DNA of 64,000 bases from positions 19,951,700 through 20,015,699 of the forward strand of contig CM050657.1 in the NCBI GenBank assembly GCA_027574665.1, read 5' to 3'. The DNA comes from Rhynochetos jubatus (taxonomy: Eukaryota > Chordata > Aves > Eurypygiformes > Rhynochetidae). The notes beneath the pieces were generated by a model. It ran no database searches. It was not told where the DNA came from and worked only from the letters and a program-made list of their open reading frames with translations. Both the position numbers and the translations under genes were made by a program. Positions 13,801 to 24,188 of this stretch are shown here, one piece after another (position 1 is the first letter of the stretch; every line of letters starts with the position of its first letter).

Positions 13801-16182
13801 CACACCAAAATCTCAGCACTGCATTGCCGAAGCCAAGAGCTGCCCAACCCCAACAACCCTCAGAGAGACAGAGCCAAGGCATCTGTGAACTCTCTCTCTT
13901 TCTTAGTCTGAGCCTTTAACTTTGTGGCAGGGGAATGTCAGGACTAACAAGCTTTATTGTGGACCTTTTTTTGCCAAATTTAAACTTCCTGGCACATAGC
14001 CAGGAGCCTGGCATGTCTATAGTTTGTCTTGCTTGACATTGCAATCCACTTATTCCCCAAACCCAAGAGAAGAAAAGCAGCTCTCACAGCTCCTCCTTAA
14101 GGCTCCCAAGTTTGGACTATAGAGAACTGAAGCAACAAGACAGTATCAAAGCCAAGGACTCTTTACAGAGAAGTAATAACCCTATCGTTAAAGATACGTA
14201 TTGCAGCAGCCTACAGGAGCCCCAGCTGCAGACAACAGACCCTGAGCATGGTGCCAGCCCCTAAAAGGACCACCCCTGGCAAAGAATCCCACCAGCAGCC
14301 CTCTCCTTTGGGAGCAGGGTTCAGGGTCCTAGGTTGAGAGGGAGAAAGTGTTGGGGAAAGAGAATGAGGTTTGATGCAAAGGTCACAATCAGCTACCACC
14401 TCCTATAAAAGCAGGAATCACCCCTCCTGGAGGAGGGATGGGTGGGCACAGGCCACCACACTGGGGTCACCAGCCTTCATGCTTTTCTTTGTTGCCTTCT
14501 GATGTTTGTAGATATTTGACCTCAGTTGGCAAAACCAGGAGGTGACATGAAGAGACCTTGGAGCTCCCTTTGGTATCTCAGAGAGTTTAGAGGAGTCTCA
14601 TGGTCTCCATCCTTCAGGGCCAGGTTGCTGTCACCTTTTTTCCTCCATTTTTCCATTCCCTCTTGAGGATGAGGCTGGCAGTTATCCTGAATCAGTCCCA
14701 CATGACTGAGGTCCCATAGCAAAGCTCCACCTCTGAGAGTCCCGTAACACCAAGCCATTGGGCAGTAGCTGCCATGTGCACCTTTTGGGCTGGAAAAGAC
14801 ATGCAGCATGCTTTTTTTGGCCTTCCAAGGTGATAGGTGAAACTACAGACACAGGGAAAGCCCTTCTTCCTGAAAGCATCAATTTAACCCGCTGTGATTA
14901 AATACTTTCCCCTGTGGGTACATCTAATACCTCTTCAGCTGCCAGCAATGGCAATGAGTCAATTAAGGCACTCCATTAGGGTGTGATGGACTCCACCAGC
15001 CTCCTCCGCAGCTGCTCACCTGGTGGGGGAGACACATCCCATTGTTCTTTTCTGGCAGAAATGTGTGATCCTGTGCACAGAGTCTGGATTTAACCTCACA
15101 AGCAGTCCCCCATGGCCAGTCTGTGATGTATGGAGAAATACGGGTTTCTCTATGCACATGTCTGAGGTAGGTTAATCCCACAATCCACTGGAAATTAGAT
15201 CTCCAGATACATTTGCTTCTGGGTAAAGCACTGGTGCAGGAAGGTGAGATCAGGTAGGGCCAGAGGGAGAAGATAATGAAACTCTTGAAGGCAGGAAAAC
15301 AGGATTTCAGAGCTGTTTTAGTAGGGAATATGGTCATCCTGACAACCCTGGGGCACGCGTGGCTGCAAGCACCAGCAGGAGAGAGACTGAGCATCAAAAA
15401 ACTCCAGAAGGAAAAGGGTAGCCAGGAGGGGAACAGGATGGAGCTGCAGGTTGTCAGCACTTGGGAGCCTCCACACGTCTGCTGGGAGCTGCTGTGCCAT
15501 CGAAGCTGCAGATGACACAATCACACAGCCAGCAGCGATCCCAACTGATGCTTAAAACATACAGCCCTCGGGTCACAGCTGGCAGCCCAAAACCACAAAG
15601 TTAACAGGTTTGAAGAGCAGGCATCAACTACAACATACACTGGCTTAAAAAATATAGGTATATTTATATACGCTTAACCCTCACCAGCTGGCGCCAGCCC
15701 CGCGCTGGGTGGGAGGATGCTGGCAGCGAGCCGAGATGGATCCCTGATCCCCCTGACGTGGGTTTTGGGGCACAGCACGTCTTTCGCAATGTTTTAGCCC
15801 AGGTTGCAGGGCCAGAATGGGCAGTCGGGGTCCAACCCTCTCCCTCCCTCTCACCACAGGTCTGCTCATCTACTTCGGCTACGGGATGTGGAACAGCACG
15901 CTGGAGATCAGCGCCCGGGAGGAGGCCCTCCACCAGAGCACCTACCAGCGCTACGACGTGGACGTCGACCCCTTCTCCGTGGATGATGGCTTCTCCTACG
16001 CCACTGAGGGTGAGGGCTATCCGGGCTGGGGTCCCTCCGAGGACAAGGGCTTCTCGTACCAACAAATGGCAGGAGCAAAGGAAAGCCATCGGACGAGTAG
16101 CAGGTCGAAAAGCAAAGGCAGGCACAAACCGCCGTCGGAGGCTCTCATCGCCAACGACGAGTTGGACTACTCACCTGAGTAG
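1548..16182 (+). CDS. SLC7A14: SLC7A14, CAT-family (SLC7) multi-pass lysosomal transporter homologue, complete
   Basis: Spliced CDS join(1548..1848, 7297..7533, 8293..8510, 10498..10644, 11760..11968, 12547..13424, 15860..16182), 2313 nt, 770 aa plus TAG; human is 771 aa. Every junction has AG/GT sites and the frame stays open. The protein is an APC-superfamily transporter with the first membrane span carrying [11 protein letters not shown] (residues 61-71), the glycine-rich substrate-site helix of the family. A hydrophilic cytoplasmic loop covers about residues 429-562 and contains the conserved GTVDM and IKLKKLIGP stretches. Four further spans follow (about 563-675), then a polar tail ending in LDYSPE. 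Known of the family: a neuronal and retinal lysosomal protein of the cationic amino acid transporter group, and human defects cause recessive retinitis pigmentosa. The transported substrate is not decided by sequence. The start is the first in-frame ATG of the exon that matches the vertebrate N-terminus, with purine at -3. Confidence 0.97.
1849..7296. other. SLC7A14 intron after coding exon 1 (5.4 kb)
   Basis: No CR1 tail or other recognisable element and no plausible exon. The part from about 5,250 to 6,450 is AT-rich and repeat-free with few long A/T runs, unlike the GC-rich parts on either side. It may hold conserved regulatory sequence, which cannot be tested here. Confidence 0.6.
7297..7533 (+). 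CDS. SLC7A14: SLC7A14 coding exon 2 (residues 101-179)
   Basis: Acceptor ttttctaaacag, donor GTGCGTC, phase 1 to phase 1. Encodes [20 protein letters not shown], the conserved CAT-family segment between spans 2 and 3. Next comes the [16 protein letters not shown] span and the ASALSSMFD re-entrant region. The NHTISRW sequence carries an N-glycosylation sequon. Near identity to the human exon makes the assignment secure. Confidence 0.97.
8293..8510 (+). CDS. SLC7A14: SLC7A14 coding exon 3 (residues 180-252)
   Basis: Acceptor ctcttacctag, donor GTAAGTC, phase 1 to phase 0. Starts [12 protein letters not shown] and carries two hydrophobic spans ([16 protein letters not shown] and [14 protein letters not shown]) followed by the extracellular [11 protein letters not shown] segment. 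The acceptor pyrimidine tract is short. Confidence 0.96.
10294..10361 (-). repeat. CR1 LINE 3' end fragment (truncated)
   Basis: On the - strand this reads as the last about 65 nt of a CR1 element: tcatctagttg, then aaggtcccttccaatccaaa and ccattcgatgattctatg. It is 5' truncated like nearly all CR1 copies and diverged from consensus, so an older insertion. It lies in an SLC7A14 intron, antisense to the gene, about 140 nt before coding exon 4. Confidence 0.85.
10498..10644 (+). CDS. SLC7A14: SLC7A14 coding exon 4 (residues 253-301)
   Basis: A 147-nt phase 0 exon, acceptor cacgcag, donor GTAAGTAC. Encodes [16 protein letters not shown] and IATTGEEAK, the most strongly conserved CAT-family block (span 6 and the following loop). 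A TA/GATA-rich inverted repeat begins about 50 nt after the donor. Confidence 0.97.
10694..10729. repeat. TA/GATA-rich near-perfect inverted repeat
   Basis: Two 18-nt arms (10694-10711 and 10712-10729) centred on GATATC match as inverted repeats with a single mismatch. They sit inside a longer TA/GATA microsatellite (about 10,658-10,735), directly downstream of an SLC7A14 donor at 10645. Confidence 0.75.
11760..11968 (+). CDS. SLC7A14: SLC7A14 coding exon 5 (residues 302-371)
   Basis: Acceptor cgccttccccag, donor GTCAGTCA, phase 0 to phase 2. Encodes [20 protein letters not shown], then the span [20 protein letters not shown] and the [17 protein letters not shown] loop, a family signature. 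Arg371 is split across the junction with the next exon. Confidence 0.97.
12547..13424 (+). CDS. SLC7A14: SLC7A14 coding exon 6, large exon (residues 371-664)
   Basis: An 878-nt exon, acceptor tttcacactccag, donor GTGAGTC, phase 2 to phase 1. It holds spans 9-10 (from [10 protein letters not shown] to VCVLLLRYQ) and the whole large cytoplasmic loop (about 429-562). Spans 11-13 follow, including [14 protein letters not shown] and the [16 protein letters not shown] segment. The loop is charged and Ser/Thr rich but strongly conserved with human, which argues for regulatory contacts rather than a neutral linker. Confidence 0.97.
13425..15859. other. SLC7A14 last intron (2.4 kb)
   Basis: Non-coding. 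A 185-codon antisense frame at 14963-15520 has no recognisable domain and is treated as chance. No repeat was identified. Confidence 0.6.
15860..16182 (+). CDS. SLC7A14: SLC7A14 last coding exon (residues 664-770 and stop)
   Basis: Acceptor ctctcaccacag. Completes the last span ([17 protein letters not shown]) and the cytoplasmic tail. The tail contains [14 protein letters not shown], a variable Ser/Lys-rich stretch, and the conserved end [14 protein letters not shown] before TAG at 16180-16182. The middle of the tail (about residues 705-745) is where this protein differs most from human. Confidence 0.96.
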
Positions 16183-19100
16183 CAGGGTGGGCAGCGAGCG
16201 GGGTGCCATGCTGCCCGGTTGATGAGGAAGGGTCCCCCCTGCTCCCCCAACCTGTCCCGTCCTCTCTGGGTCCTCCACCACCACCCCGCTCACCTCCGGT
16301 CCTCGGGACACGCTCTGTGATTGCCGTTGACCACAAACCAAACACACTTGTGGTCCATCCTGGCTCCACCAATCGGGTCCCACTCTGGTGAATGCCGGCC
16401 AAACCCCCGGCACCGGTTGATCCCCCGGCACCAGTTGATCTCCCGGCACCGGCCACACCAGTGGAGGTGGTGGAGTGGGAGATGTGCCAAACTGGGAGGG
16501 CGTTGAGAGGTGGAACAGGCTGCGTGAAGGTGTGAAATGAGTTGTGCCCGGGGAATGTCCACCCAATAGCCGCAGCGGTGGGATGCCACTCTTACATTTT
16601 TAGCACTTTCTTAGCTCGTGTGTTTTTTTCTTTGAACCACCTAGAAATAATATCTGAGCCAGAGGGACAGACGGGTAAGTAGGTACAAACTGGAGATGGA
16701 CAAACCCCTCTTAAGGGAGTAGCTCAGACGTGGACCCAGGGATGTTAGTCCCATCACACAAGGTTTCCACGGCCCCTTCTGGCACAAAGGCACTCTATGC
16801 ACACAGCATTGCGACCCCCATGTCCATCCCCACAACCCAAATCCAAGCATCCCAAATACTGGGATTCAAAATTAGTCTGTTTCTCAACCAAACCTTGAAA
16901 GCCCAGCACAGCCAAACATCCCAAATCTGCAGTTGGGAGCCTGGTCCCGTTTCTGGTCACAGCAAGGGCTCTGACCCGCTCTTGGCTCAACCCACCTTGT
17001 GCGAATGGTCAACGAGGACCACACTGTTTCTCTGAGCATCACCGGTTTGAGGCTGGGCTCTGTTTCCACCACGTTCTGTCTTCTACAACAATGACTGCGC
17101 CACAATTCCCTCACTGCGGTGGGCACCTTCCAGCACTCGCTCTGGCCTTGATGCTTCAGGGACTCGTCTGTGCAGCCACAAAATAACAATGTCTAGGGGT
17201 CAGCCATATCTTGGCAAGGCTGGGCCACACGAGGCAAGTGGAGAGGACTCGGCTACTGAAATCTCCCTCCCTGCTGCTGTCTCTGCCTTGTACCATTTTC
17301 TCCATTTCTGATCCCAGTTTGGTGGATGCTGTATGGAAAAACATGGAAATGCTGCTCATTCCGTAAGTGTCCGTATTTCAACTTGCTGGTGGCTCGCAGG
17401 GCAGAGGTGGTCAGCAAGGGGACATTCCTCATAGCTCAGCCCTCCGGCATGGCCAGAGCATGGCCGTGACCCCCAGCAGTGCCATCAGCTCCTCTGCCAA
17501 CAGCGTCCCCGCAGTGATGGGGTTTGGTTGCGGCCACCACGTCCCCCAGCACAGACAGCAGCTGCACTGCTGAGTCAGCAATTAGCAGCAGGTCCAGTTC
17601 TGGAGCCCATCACCAACACGCTTAGTTTAAAACACCACAAAGGGGGAACATAATTTTGAATAAATAATAACCAAGGAAGCGCCCCATCAGACAGCAGCAG
17701 CCACCCTTCTCCCTGCTGCTGAAGGCTGCAGCCACATCTGTCCCCAGGGCTCCCCTGGAGCAGCCCAGACCAACTCCCGGTACCAGGGGGCATGTCCCCA
17801 GGCTGGCATCCCTGGGGACAGTTTAACATCGGTGGGGGCATGGTGCAGGATTTCCAACGATGCTGAGAACCGTTAACACCTTGGTTTGCCGGATGAGGCT
17901 CGGGCCCCCAGAACACAGAGCAGAGCCTGCCTGGCAGCCTTTGTGGGAAGCGGGCTGCCGGGTGCAGAGGATGCCTGGACCTGCACCCATCCCCATCACT
18001 CCCGGGACTCAGCGACTCAAGGGAGAGGCTCTATTCATGGTTGCAAAAGTTTCCCACCTGCAGCGCCTGTCTCAAATGGACATAAATAGAGTCCTTTTCC
18101 CAGTGGATAAGAGCATCCAATTTGGCAGATCTTAATCCGGAGTGCCCTGGGCAAGCCAAGGGAAGTCTGGCTCCCATGAGGGCTTCAGCATGGGAGCGAG
18201 GATTTGGCAAAAGGACCTGTAAGCTTTGCTTTGGCACCCTCCCCGCTGCCCACCCCTACCATGCTTCTACCAGCAGAAATCCCGGGCATGTCCCACCAAA
18301 ACGCCGTTTGTAATGTGCGCACTGCTCACAGGCCAGCTCGGGAAACCTTTCTGGCAGTGCCAGGCACCTCTTGCAGAGGTCACCTCTCACTTGCGCTTGG
18401 CTGTTCTCGTCCTCGATGCCTTAGAAGTACCCAAGAGAGATGGCACCTCGCAGGTCTGGCTCTACACTTTCAGGGAGATTGATGCTATTTTCCTATCAGC
18501 TCTTGTACTACACCGTATCCGAGGTAGTTGTCTCTGTCCTGCTTCTGCACAGTATTTAGGCATTTGCTGAACCACAAACTCATGCCCATGTTGAATCGAA
18601 TCCTGTTACTCCTTTTTCAGCCTTAATCTCTTGCTGCAGAGCAGTTACCAGTGTCTGTCGTCATGTCCGCTCTAGTTATGCTGTAGAATTTGACAAGGGC
18701 TTGATCCCTTGCTCTTTAGCACCTGTAGGAACCTCTCCATTGGACCCATGCATCAAGTGAAGCCCTTCGGCTGCTCTTGTTCCTGTTCACCCATCCTCCT
18801 TCCCTTTCCCCTTCCCCTTCCTGGGGAAGCACCAGGGCAGGACGGCCGCTCCATGTCCCCGGGGACTGCCAGGAAACAGCATTTGATGCCACGGTACCGT
18901 TTGGTGTGGACAGGCTGCCGTTAGCCCTCACCATGGTGGTGGGTGGGAGCCATACCCTCCTCCTGAGCCCACCACATCCCACCTAACATTGGAGTACAAG
19001 GAGAAGGCAGCTGAGCTGCGGGCAGGGGCTTGCCTGGGTCTCCTCACCCTGCTCGGAACAGCAGTGCCTGGGGGACACGCGTGTTCAGCTTCCGTTTGGG

Positions 19101-20000
19101 AGCTCTGGGCTCTCCCTTGTAGCGGGCGTTGGGGTCTTCAATAGGCACAAGCAAAAGCTGCAAAGACCAAGACGTTCAGGCACGTCCATCACCTCTGGGC
19201 ACCGCTGCCCTCGAGGGGGTGACTTGGGATGCTGGGAGAAGGAGCAAGTGCTTGTTTTGCTGTAACCCCAAAATCCAGCCTTTCCCTCTGCGTCCCCTCA
19301 GGGAGGTTCTCACACCCCTGACGCATCAGGAGGACACCGGCAGTGCGGTATCTCCCCCGCGAGAGGCACAGAGTTCCCCCACCGCCTGACCACCCTCCAC
19401 AGGGCACGCACCCTGGGGCACCCAATGCGGGACACGGACAGAGCACCAATACCTCAAATCTTCCAGACCGACTCGATGAGATCGCAGTCCCTCCACAAAT
19501 TCACTCCACGTGGCTATGGCCATCGGGGTACGAGGCCCGGCGCGCTGGCATCCTCCACGCAGCAGAGAATTCACGCCCCGAATGACACGGGATGTTGTAA
19601 ATCCAGCTTGTAAATGATCTTCACTTTGTTTTGTTTGGTCTTTCTGATGTATATCTTGCTTTTTTTTGCAGATGATATTTTCTGGTGTAACAATTCTCTG
19701 CAGTTCTGGTATGAAATTGGTGTATTTGTTAAAAAGAGTTTGTTTTATTGGGGGTTTTTTTCTTTTTTTTCTTTTTTTTTTTTGTGGTTTCCAAAAGCCC
19801 ATTGGTGCATTGTACAATGGGACCTTGTAGTGTGTCATGAGAAAGAAAAAAAAATGCAGATATGTTATGGAGTGATTTTCATTTTCAAATGATTGTGTTG
19901 TTGACAACTATACATATAATATATATATTATCAAGATACTAAGGAAAAAAATCTAAATTTACCAAAATCTGTATATTTTAATAAATGCGTAAAGCTTTAT
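16183..20000 (+). other. SLC7A14: SLC7A14 3' UTR (about 3.8 kb)
   Basis: GC-rich near the stop, AT-rich beyond about 19,600, with no splice-consistent coding frame. It ends near a canonical poly(A) signal at 19980 that is followed within 20 nt by T/G-rich sequence. The human gene also has a multi-kilobase 3' UTR. Further AATAAA hexamers at 20333 and 21105 could extend it. The exact end needs transcript data. Confidence 0.5.
19980..19985 (+). terminator. SLC7A14: Candidate poly(A) signal of SLC7A14
   Basis: Canonical AATAAA followed by ttattgtgtgcctttac, a suitable T/G-rich downstream element. Alternatives on the same strand are AATAAA at 20333-20338 and 21105-21110, both with weaker downstream context. 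Confidence 0.5.
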
Positions 20001-22029
20001 TGTGTGCCTTTACATTTAAAAGTCAAACAGGAACTAACAGATTTTTAAGAAAGCCGGAGACAAATGTGTCTTAGTATCAGTTTCCATAGTAATGTAAATC
20101 TTTTAAATGAAAGACTAAACCAAAAAATTAAAAAAAAAAAATCCCATATAACTTTTGTTATGCCAATCAGTAGCTGAAGGTCTGGTATTTTTTCAATGCT
20201 AAATTGAAACTAGAGATTAACAAGTCTTGCCTTAAGAGCTTCAAAATTTCCTCTGTAGAAGATTCATTTCAATGGGCTGACTTTGGTATTTACTTGCACT
20301 GTTGTGAAAAAGAAATGGTTATCGGTTTACACAATAAAAATAAGAAAAAAACCAAAGCCAACGACCAAAGGTTGACTCTCGCAGTGCAAAGCCCCAGGGA
20401 GTGCTGACGTCCTCCCGTCTGCTCACAGTGCTGCTGGCACCCTTCTTTTGTTGGGGTAACTGGGGTGTCACAGCACTGTCATCCCCCTGCATGGGGACCA
20501 GGGCCATGAGGAGGCAGACCCCTCACGGAGCCACGACCGCCTGTCCCCTTTGGAGCGCTCCAGGCCACTGGTGTCCCCTCCCTCGTGTTATTCCTGGTTT
20601 GGGGGGAATGGGGAGACTGCCAGGTGCACTCCCCGTGATGGGGAGCTATAGACTGTCCTGGTGGGGCTGGGGAGGGCTCCACTGTGGCATCGACAACCAC
20701 CACCTCCATGCCGGGGTGACCGGCATGATATTGGGCATAGCATGGAGCTGTTTTCCCATTCAGGAGAATTATATTTTACTCTGTTTTGAGGTTTTGGGTC
20801 AGCAAATGAGCATCAACAGCCTTCAAGAGGCAACAGCGCCACATCCAACCCAGCCCAGGAGCACCCCGTGGGGGAGCAGGGCGTTTTGGGAGGGCACAGA
20901 GCAATATTTCAGCTCTGATCCTTTAAAAACCAGACAAGTTTAATGCTCTTTGTGCTTCCTCCAAACACTTTCCCTCTGAAGTGCCAGCACTAATATCCTG
21001 TCCCATTCTTGGCCCCGTCTCCTCACCCCCCACAGTTGCAGATGTCCATTTTCCCTGCAGCTGCTCCAGGACTGTTTTGCTTTGTTTGGATTTCTCGTCC
21101 CTGAAATAAAGCTTCTTCCTTCCTCTGAGCAACCTGCCAGAGCCTTTTAAGGGTTGGATTTGGGATCGGCCACCGGTAACCTGTAACTGTGGGCATGGTG
21201 AGCAGAGCCCCAGCACCAGCCCCTGCCAAGGGTCCCCAGTCCCGTGTGCCTGAAGATGTCAAGTTGCAGTCATCAAAAAACCCCTAAGCACTGCCTGGCA
21301 GTTCTCATTCCTCTTTGGATCATGCACCACAACTTGGGCACCTCCAGCAACAGCAACACCTTCCCTAACCTCCCCCCTCAAGCATCTCAGACAGGTTTTC
21401 CTGTGCTTCCCTACGCCTCATGTTGCTCCAGGACCATTTGCAGGGCAGCATTCCAGCACCTTTCTGCTCTGAGGTCTCCCACGCTGCTGTCGGCCCCGGG
21501 GTTAACCTTCGGAGCTCAGCTAAAGCCACAGGCAGCAGCGTACAATCCACAATCCCCGGGCAGCCTGCAGAAGCTGGCACGTCTGTGTACCACCCCTTTG
21601 CCCGCAGCACCCGCACATCAATGGCAGCACTTATAGTGTCTCTCCAGCGCGTACAACAACTGCCTGTGCCCTGCCTGTGATGTAATGGGCACAAGTGTCC
21701 TGCCGCCGGCCCTGCGCCGCTGCCCGCCACGGGTACATTGTATAGGATGGCAGCGATGCACAGGCTGCACAACAGAGAGGCGTTCAAGACTGCTCCGTCT
21801 TAAAGGCAGATGCCAGGGTTGTGTGTCAGAGCTGGAGGGTGATGCACAAGCAGCCTGGGACATGACCAGCCCCTCCTGGGGCCTCTTTATTTGCTCCTTT
21901 TAAATGCTCCCACCTTGGCTTCCCACACAGAGGAGGCAATGCGTGGGAGCTGCAGCATCCTCGCCCACAGCTGCATCGCCCTGTTTGGATTCCCCAGCTG
22001 AAGGAGACCAAGATGAAAGGACAGTCCCT
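20001..22029. other. Convergent intergenic region between SLC7A14 and CLDN11, left part
   Basis: No coding exon is recognised. It carries late AATAAA hexamers at 20333 and 21105 that could serve longer SLC7A14 transcripts. GC content rises beyond 20,400 and the longer frames there are shadows of that composition. Confidence 0.55.
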
Positions 22030-22264
22030 AATCCACCAAGGCTTGACAGTTCCTATTCCACCCTTGGAGAGGGTGGTGTGGCACTGGGACAGGTTGCCCA
22101 GAGAAGCTGTGGGTGCCCCATCCCTGGAAGTGTCCAAGGCCAGGCTGGATGAGGCTTGGAGCAACCTGGTCTAGTGGAGGGTGTCCCTGCCCATGGCAAG
22201 GGGGTTGGAACTGGATGATCTTTAAGGTCCCTTCCCACCAAAACCGTTCTATGATTCTATGATT
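22030..22264 (+). repeat. CR1 LINE 3' end (about 235 nt)
   Basis: Contains the CR1 tail signature gttgcccagagaagctgtgg, then ggagcaacctggtctagtgg, taaggtcccttcc and the ATTCTATG-type terminal repeat (ttctatgattctatgatt). The body is almost identical to the copies near 36.2, 43.9 and 58.8 kb, so all four belong to one subfamily. Orientation is + strand. Confidence 0.93.
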
Positions 22265-22950
22265 GACTAGAATCTTTGTCTTCAAAGTCTTCCCCATCAT
22301 CCCAAACAATTTGGTTGGTTCTCTCCTCTGCTTGCTCTACCCCCTCTCCTCCTACTTGCACCACTACCGGGGCTCTCCCCCTTGCCCACGCCGGAACAGC
22401 AGCTATTCATCTTTTCCTGCTCCTGAAGCCTGGCTTACACAACTTATTTGAACCGAGCTAACATCTCCAGGAACAGATGGGATTTTGTATCCACGTAATT
22501 AAATTGCTACAGCCCCTGGTAAGGACAGAGTTAGATCTTGATCTTACACGGTTTTAATCAAAGAGAGCGATGACCCCAGATCAGACTCTTATTTCAGTTG
22601 AGAGCACTTCCAGCAACACGCCTTATCAACTTCAGCATGCCCGAGCCGTGCTGGGGGTACATCTCCGCCGCCTCAGTGGGTCTCTAAGTCTCCCTGACGT
22701 GTAGAGTACCATGAGTTGGTACCTCTGGTGCAAGCTGCTACGGGGAACATTGGAAAAACAAACGGATAAGACAGCAGTCAGCACCACGCAGGAAGATTAC
22801 TCATATATTAAGTATTCCACCAAAAAGGCAAAAGGCCCACTTAATTCCAGAGCAGAGCAGAATCTCTCATCATGAACTGCTACAAAGAAGAATAATCTTC
22901 AAAATTATTAGGAAACCCCTGTCACAGAAAAGCTAGCTATGGGAATACAC
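22265..22950. other. Intergenic sequence before the CLDN11 3' end
   Basis: No gene, RNA or repeat was recognised between the CR1 tail and the GGAA microsatellite. It is mixed-composition sequence. Confidence 0.5.
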
Positions 22951-22974
22951 AGGAAGGAAGGAAGGAAGGAAGGA
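22951..22974. repeat. (GGAA)n microsatellite
   Basis: Six tandem GGAA/AGGA units in the convergent gap just beyond the presumed CLDN11 3' end. Confidence 0.9.
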
Positions 22975-23012
22975 CGGACAAAAAGAAGGCAGTGGTTGCA
23001 GGTACTCTGTTA

Positions 23013-23955
23013 TTTATTGTACAGTATTTCACTGAAAGTACAAAGGCATCATCAGTATTCACCAGAATTGTAACAGGTACATTACACTCCGTGTTAAAGT
23101 GTGCTACTTCAATGATGCAAGGCAGAACACAAATTCAGAGGAAGAAAGCAAGGAGTTTAAAAAAAAAAAAAAAAAAAAAGTAAAAATTCATTTTTAGTAA
23201 CTGATCTGTACAAAATAAAAAAAGAAACCAAACCAGAGTGCGGGGATTAGAGCCCCCAAAGTCATTTAAAACTATTCCAAAAGGCACTGTTATCTACCGT
23301 GTGAATAGGACCTTTGGGTTCTGTTTCCTTCATACTGATGACTGTGGGGGGTGGGGGAAATACTGTTACTGGAATGATCAAACTCATACAAAAGTATTTA
23401 CAAAAGGCAGAAAATAATCCCCTGCTCTTGTTCCAAAAGAGAAACATCTGCCCGGCTGGCGAGTACAGCCTTCCTCCCTACCCTCTCGCCCAAACCGTGC
23501 CAAAGCAGGGACCTTGAACAGGGGAAAGTGAATAGTGATGTGGCGGGAGAAGCTGCCAGAGTCCTTCTAACAATGGGAAAGTGTCTCTCTCATTTGTGTT
23601 TTATTGCTTTAAACTCTCCTATAATCAGGGGAGCGAGAAAATAAAATAAAAAACCCTAAAACCCAGATGACAACCCCAAACCGTCTGAGTCATCCTGGCT
23701 GCAAGCAGATGGGGCAGGTCGTCAGGACAAAATGGGGAGGACCAGGAGGTAGGGCTGGCTCGAGCTTTCTCTCTAGAGAAGGGGGGAACAGATGGGGAGA
23801 ATAACGCTTCGAACTACCACACATTTGTGCTGCTTTGCTAAATCTGCCCCTGGGAGCCTGACAGCAGTGTGTGTCAGTAGAAGCAAACCCAGGGCACACA
23901 CACAAACCCACCAGCCAAAGCATCCGACGGCAGCCGTGGGACATCCCCAGGACGC
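23013..23955 (-). other. CLDN11: CLDN11 3' UTR (estimated)
   Basis: Non-coding sequence from the stop to a - strand AATAAA at 23018-23013. A second - strand AATAAA at 23605-23600, in a caataaaac context, would give a shorter 0.35-kb UTR. Both are plausible sites of alternative polyadenylation. Confidence 0.45.
23159..23179. repeat. Poly(A) tract, 21 nt
   Basis: An uninterrupted run of A on the + strand, read as poly(T) inside the distal CLDN11 3' UTR. It has no flanking retroposon signature. Length is likely polymorphic. Confidence 0.85.
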
Positions 23956-24188
23956 TTACACGTGAGCGCTCTTCGCGTGGGTAGGGGAGCTGGATCCCGA
24001 GGCGTAGTAGAAGCGGTTTTCACCAAACGTCTGGGCATCTCCCGAGCAGCAGACGATGACGCAGCCACCGAAGAGGCAGAGGGCAGAGCCGATCCAGCCC
24101 GTGTAGAGGGAATAGCCAAAGCTCATGATGGTGGTCTCGCGGTGGGCGCACACAGGAAACCAGATCGTCGCAACAACGCCACACATGG
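23956..24188 (-). CDS. CLDN11: CLDN11 coding exon 3 (residues 132-207 and stop)
   Basis: The acceptor AG on the - strand lies at 24190-24189, preceded by a pyrimidine-rich ctgcctctccccagccag. Encodes the end of span 3 ([20 protein letters not shown]), the second extracellular loop, span 4 ([18 protein letters not shown]) and the cytoplasmic tail [22 protein letters not shown] in part. A long CR1 copy starts only about 170 nt upstream of the acceptor. Confidence 0.98.

Noticed and set aside
14963..15520. 185-codon - strand open frame in the last SLC7A14 intron
   Set aside because: No domain, no membrane or signal pattern of a known family and no splice context. A frame of this length can occur by chance in a window of this size.
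19326..19907. 193-codon - strand frame across the SLC7A14 3' UTR
   Set aside because: It is antisense through a low-complexity T/A-rich part (Lys-rich translation), with no recognisable protein feature.
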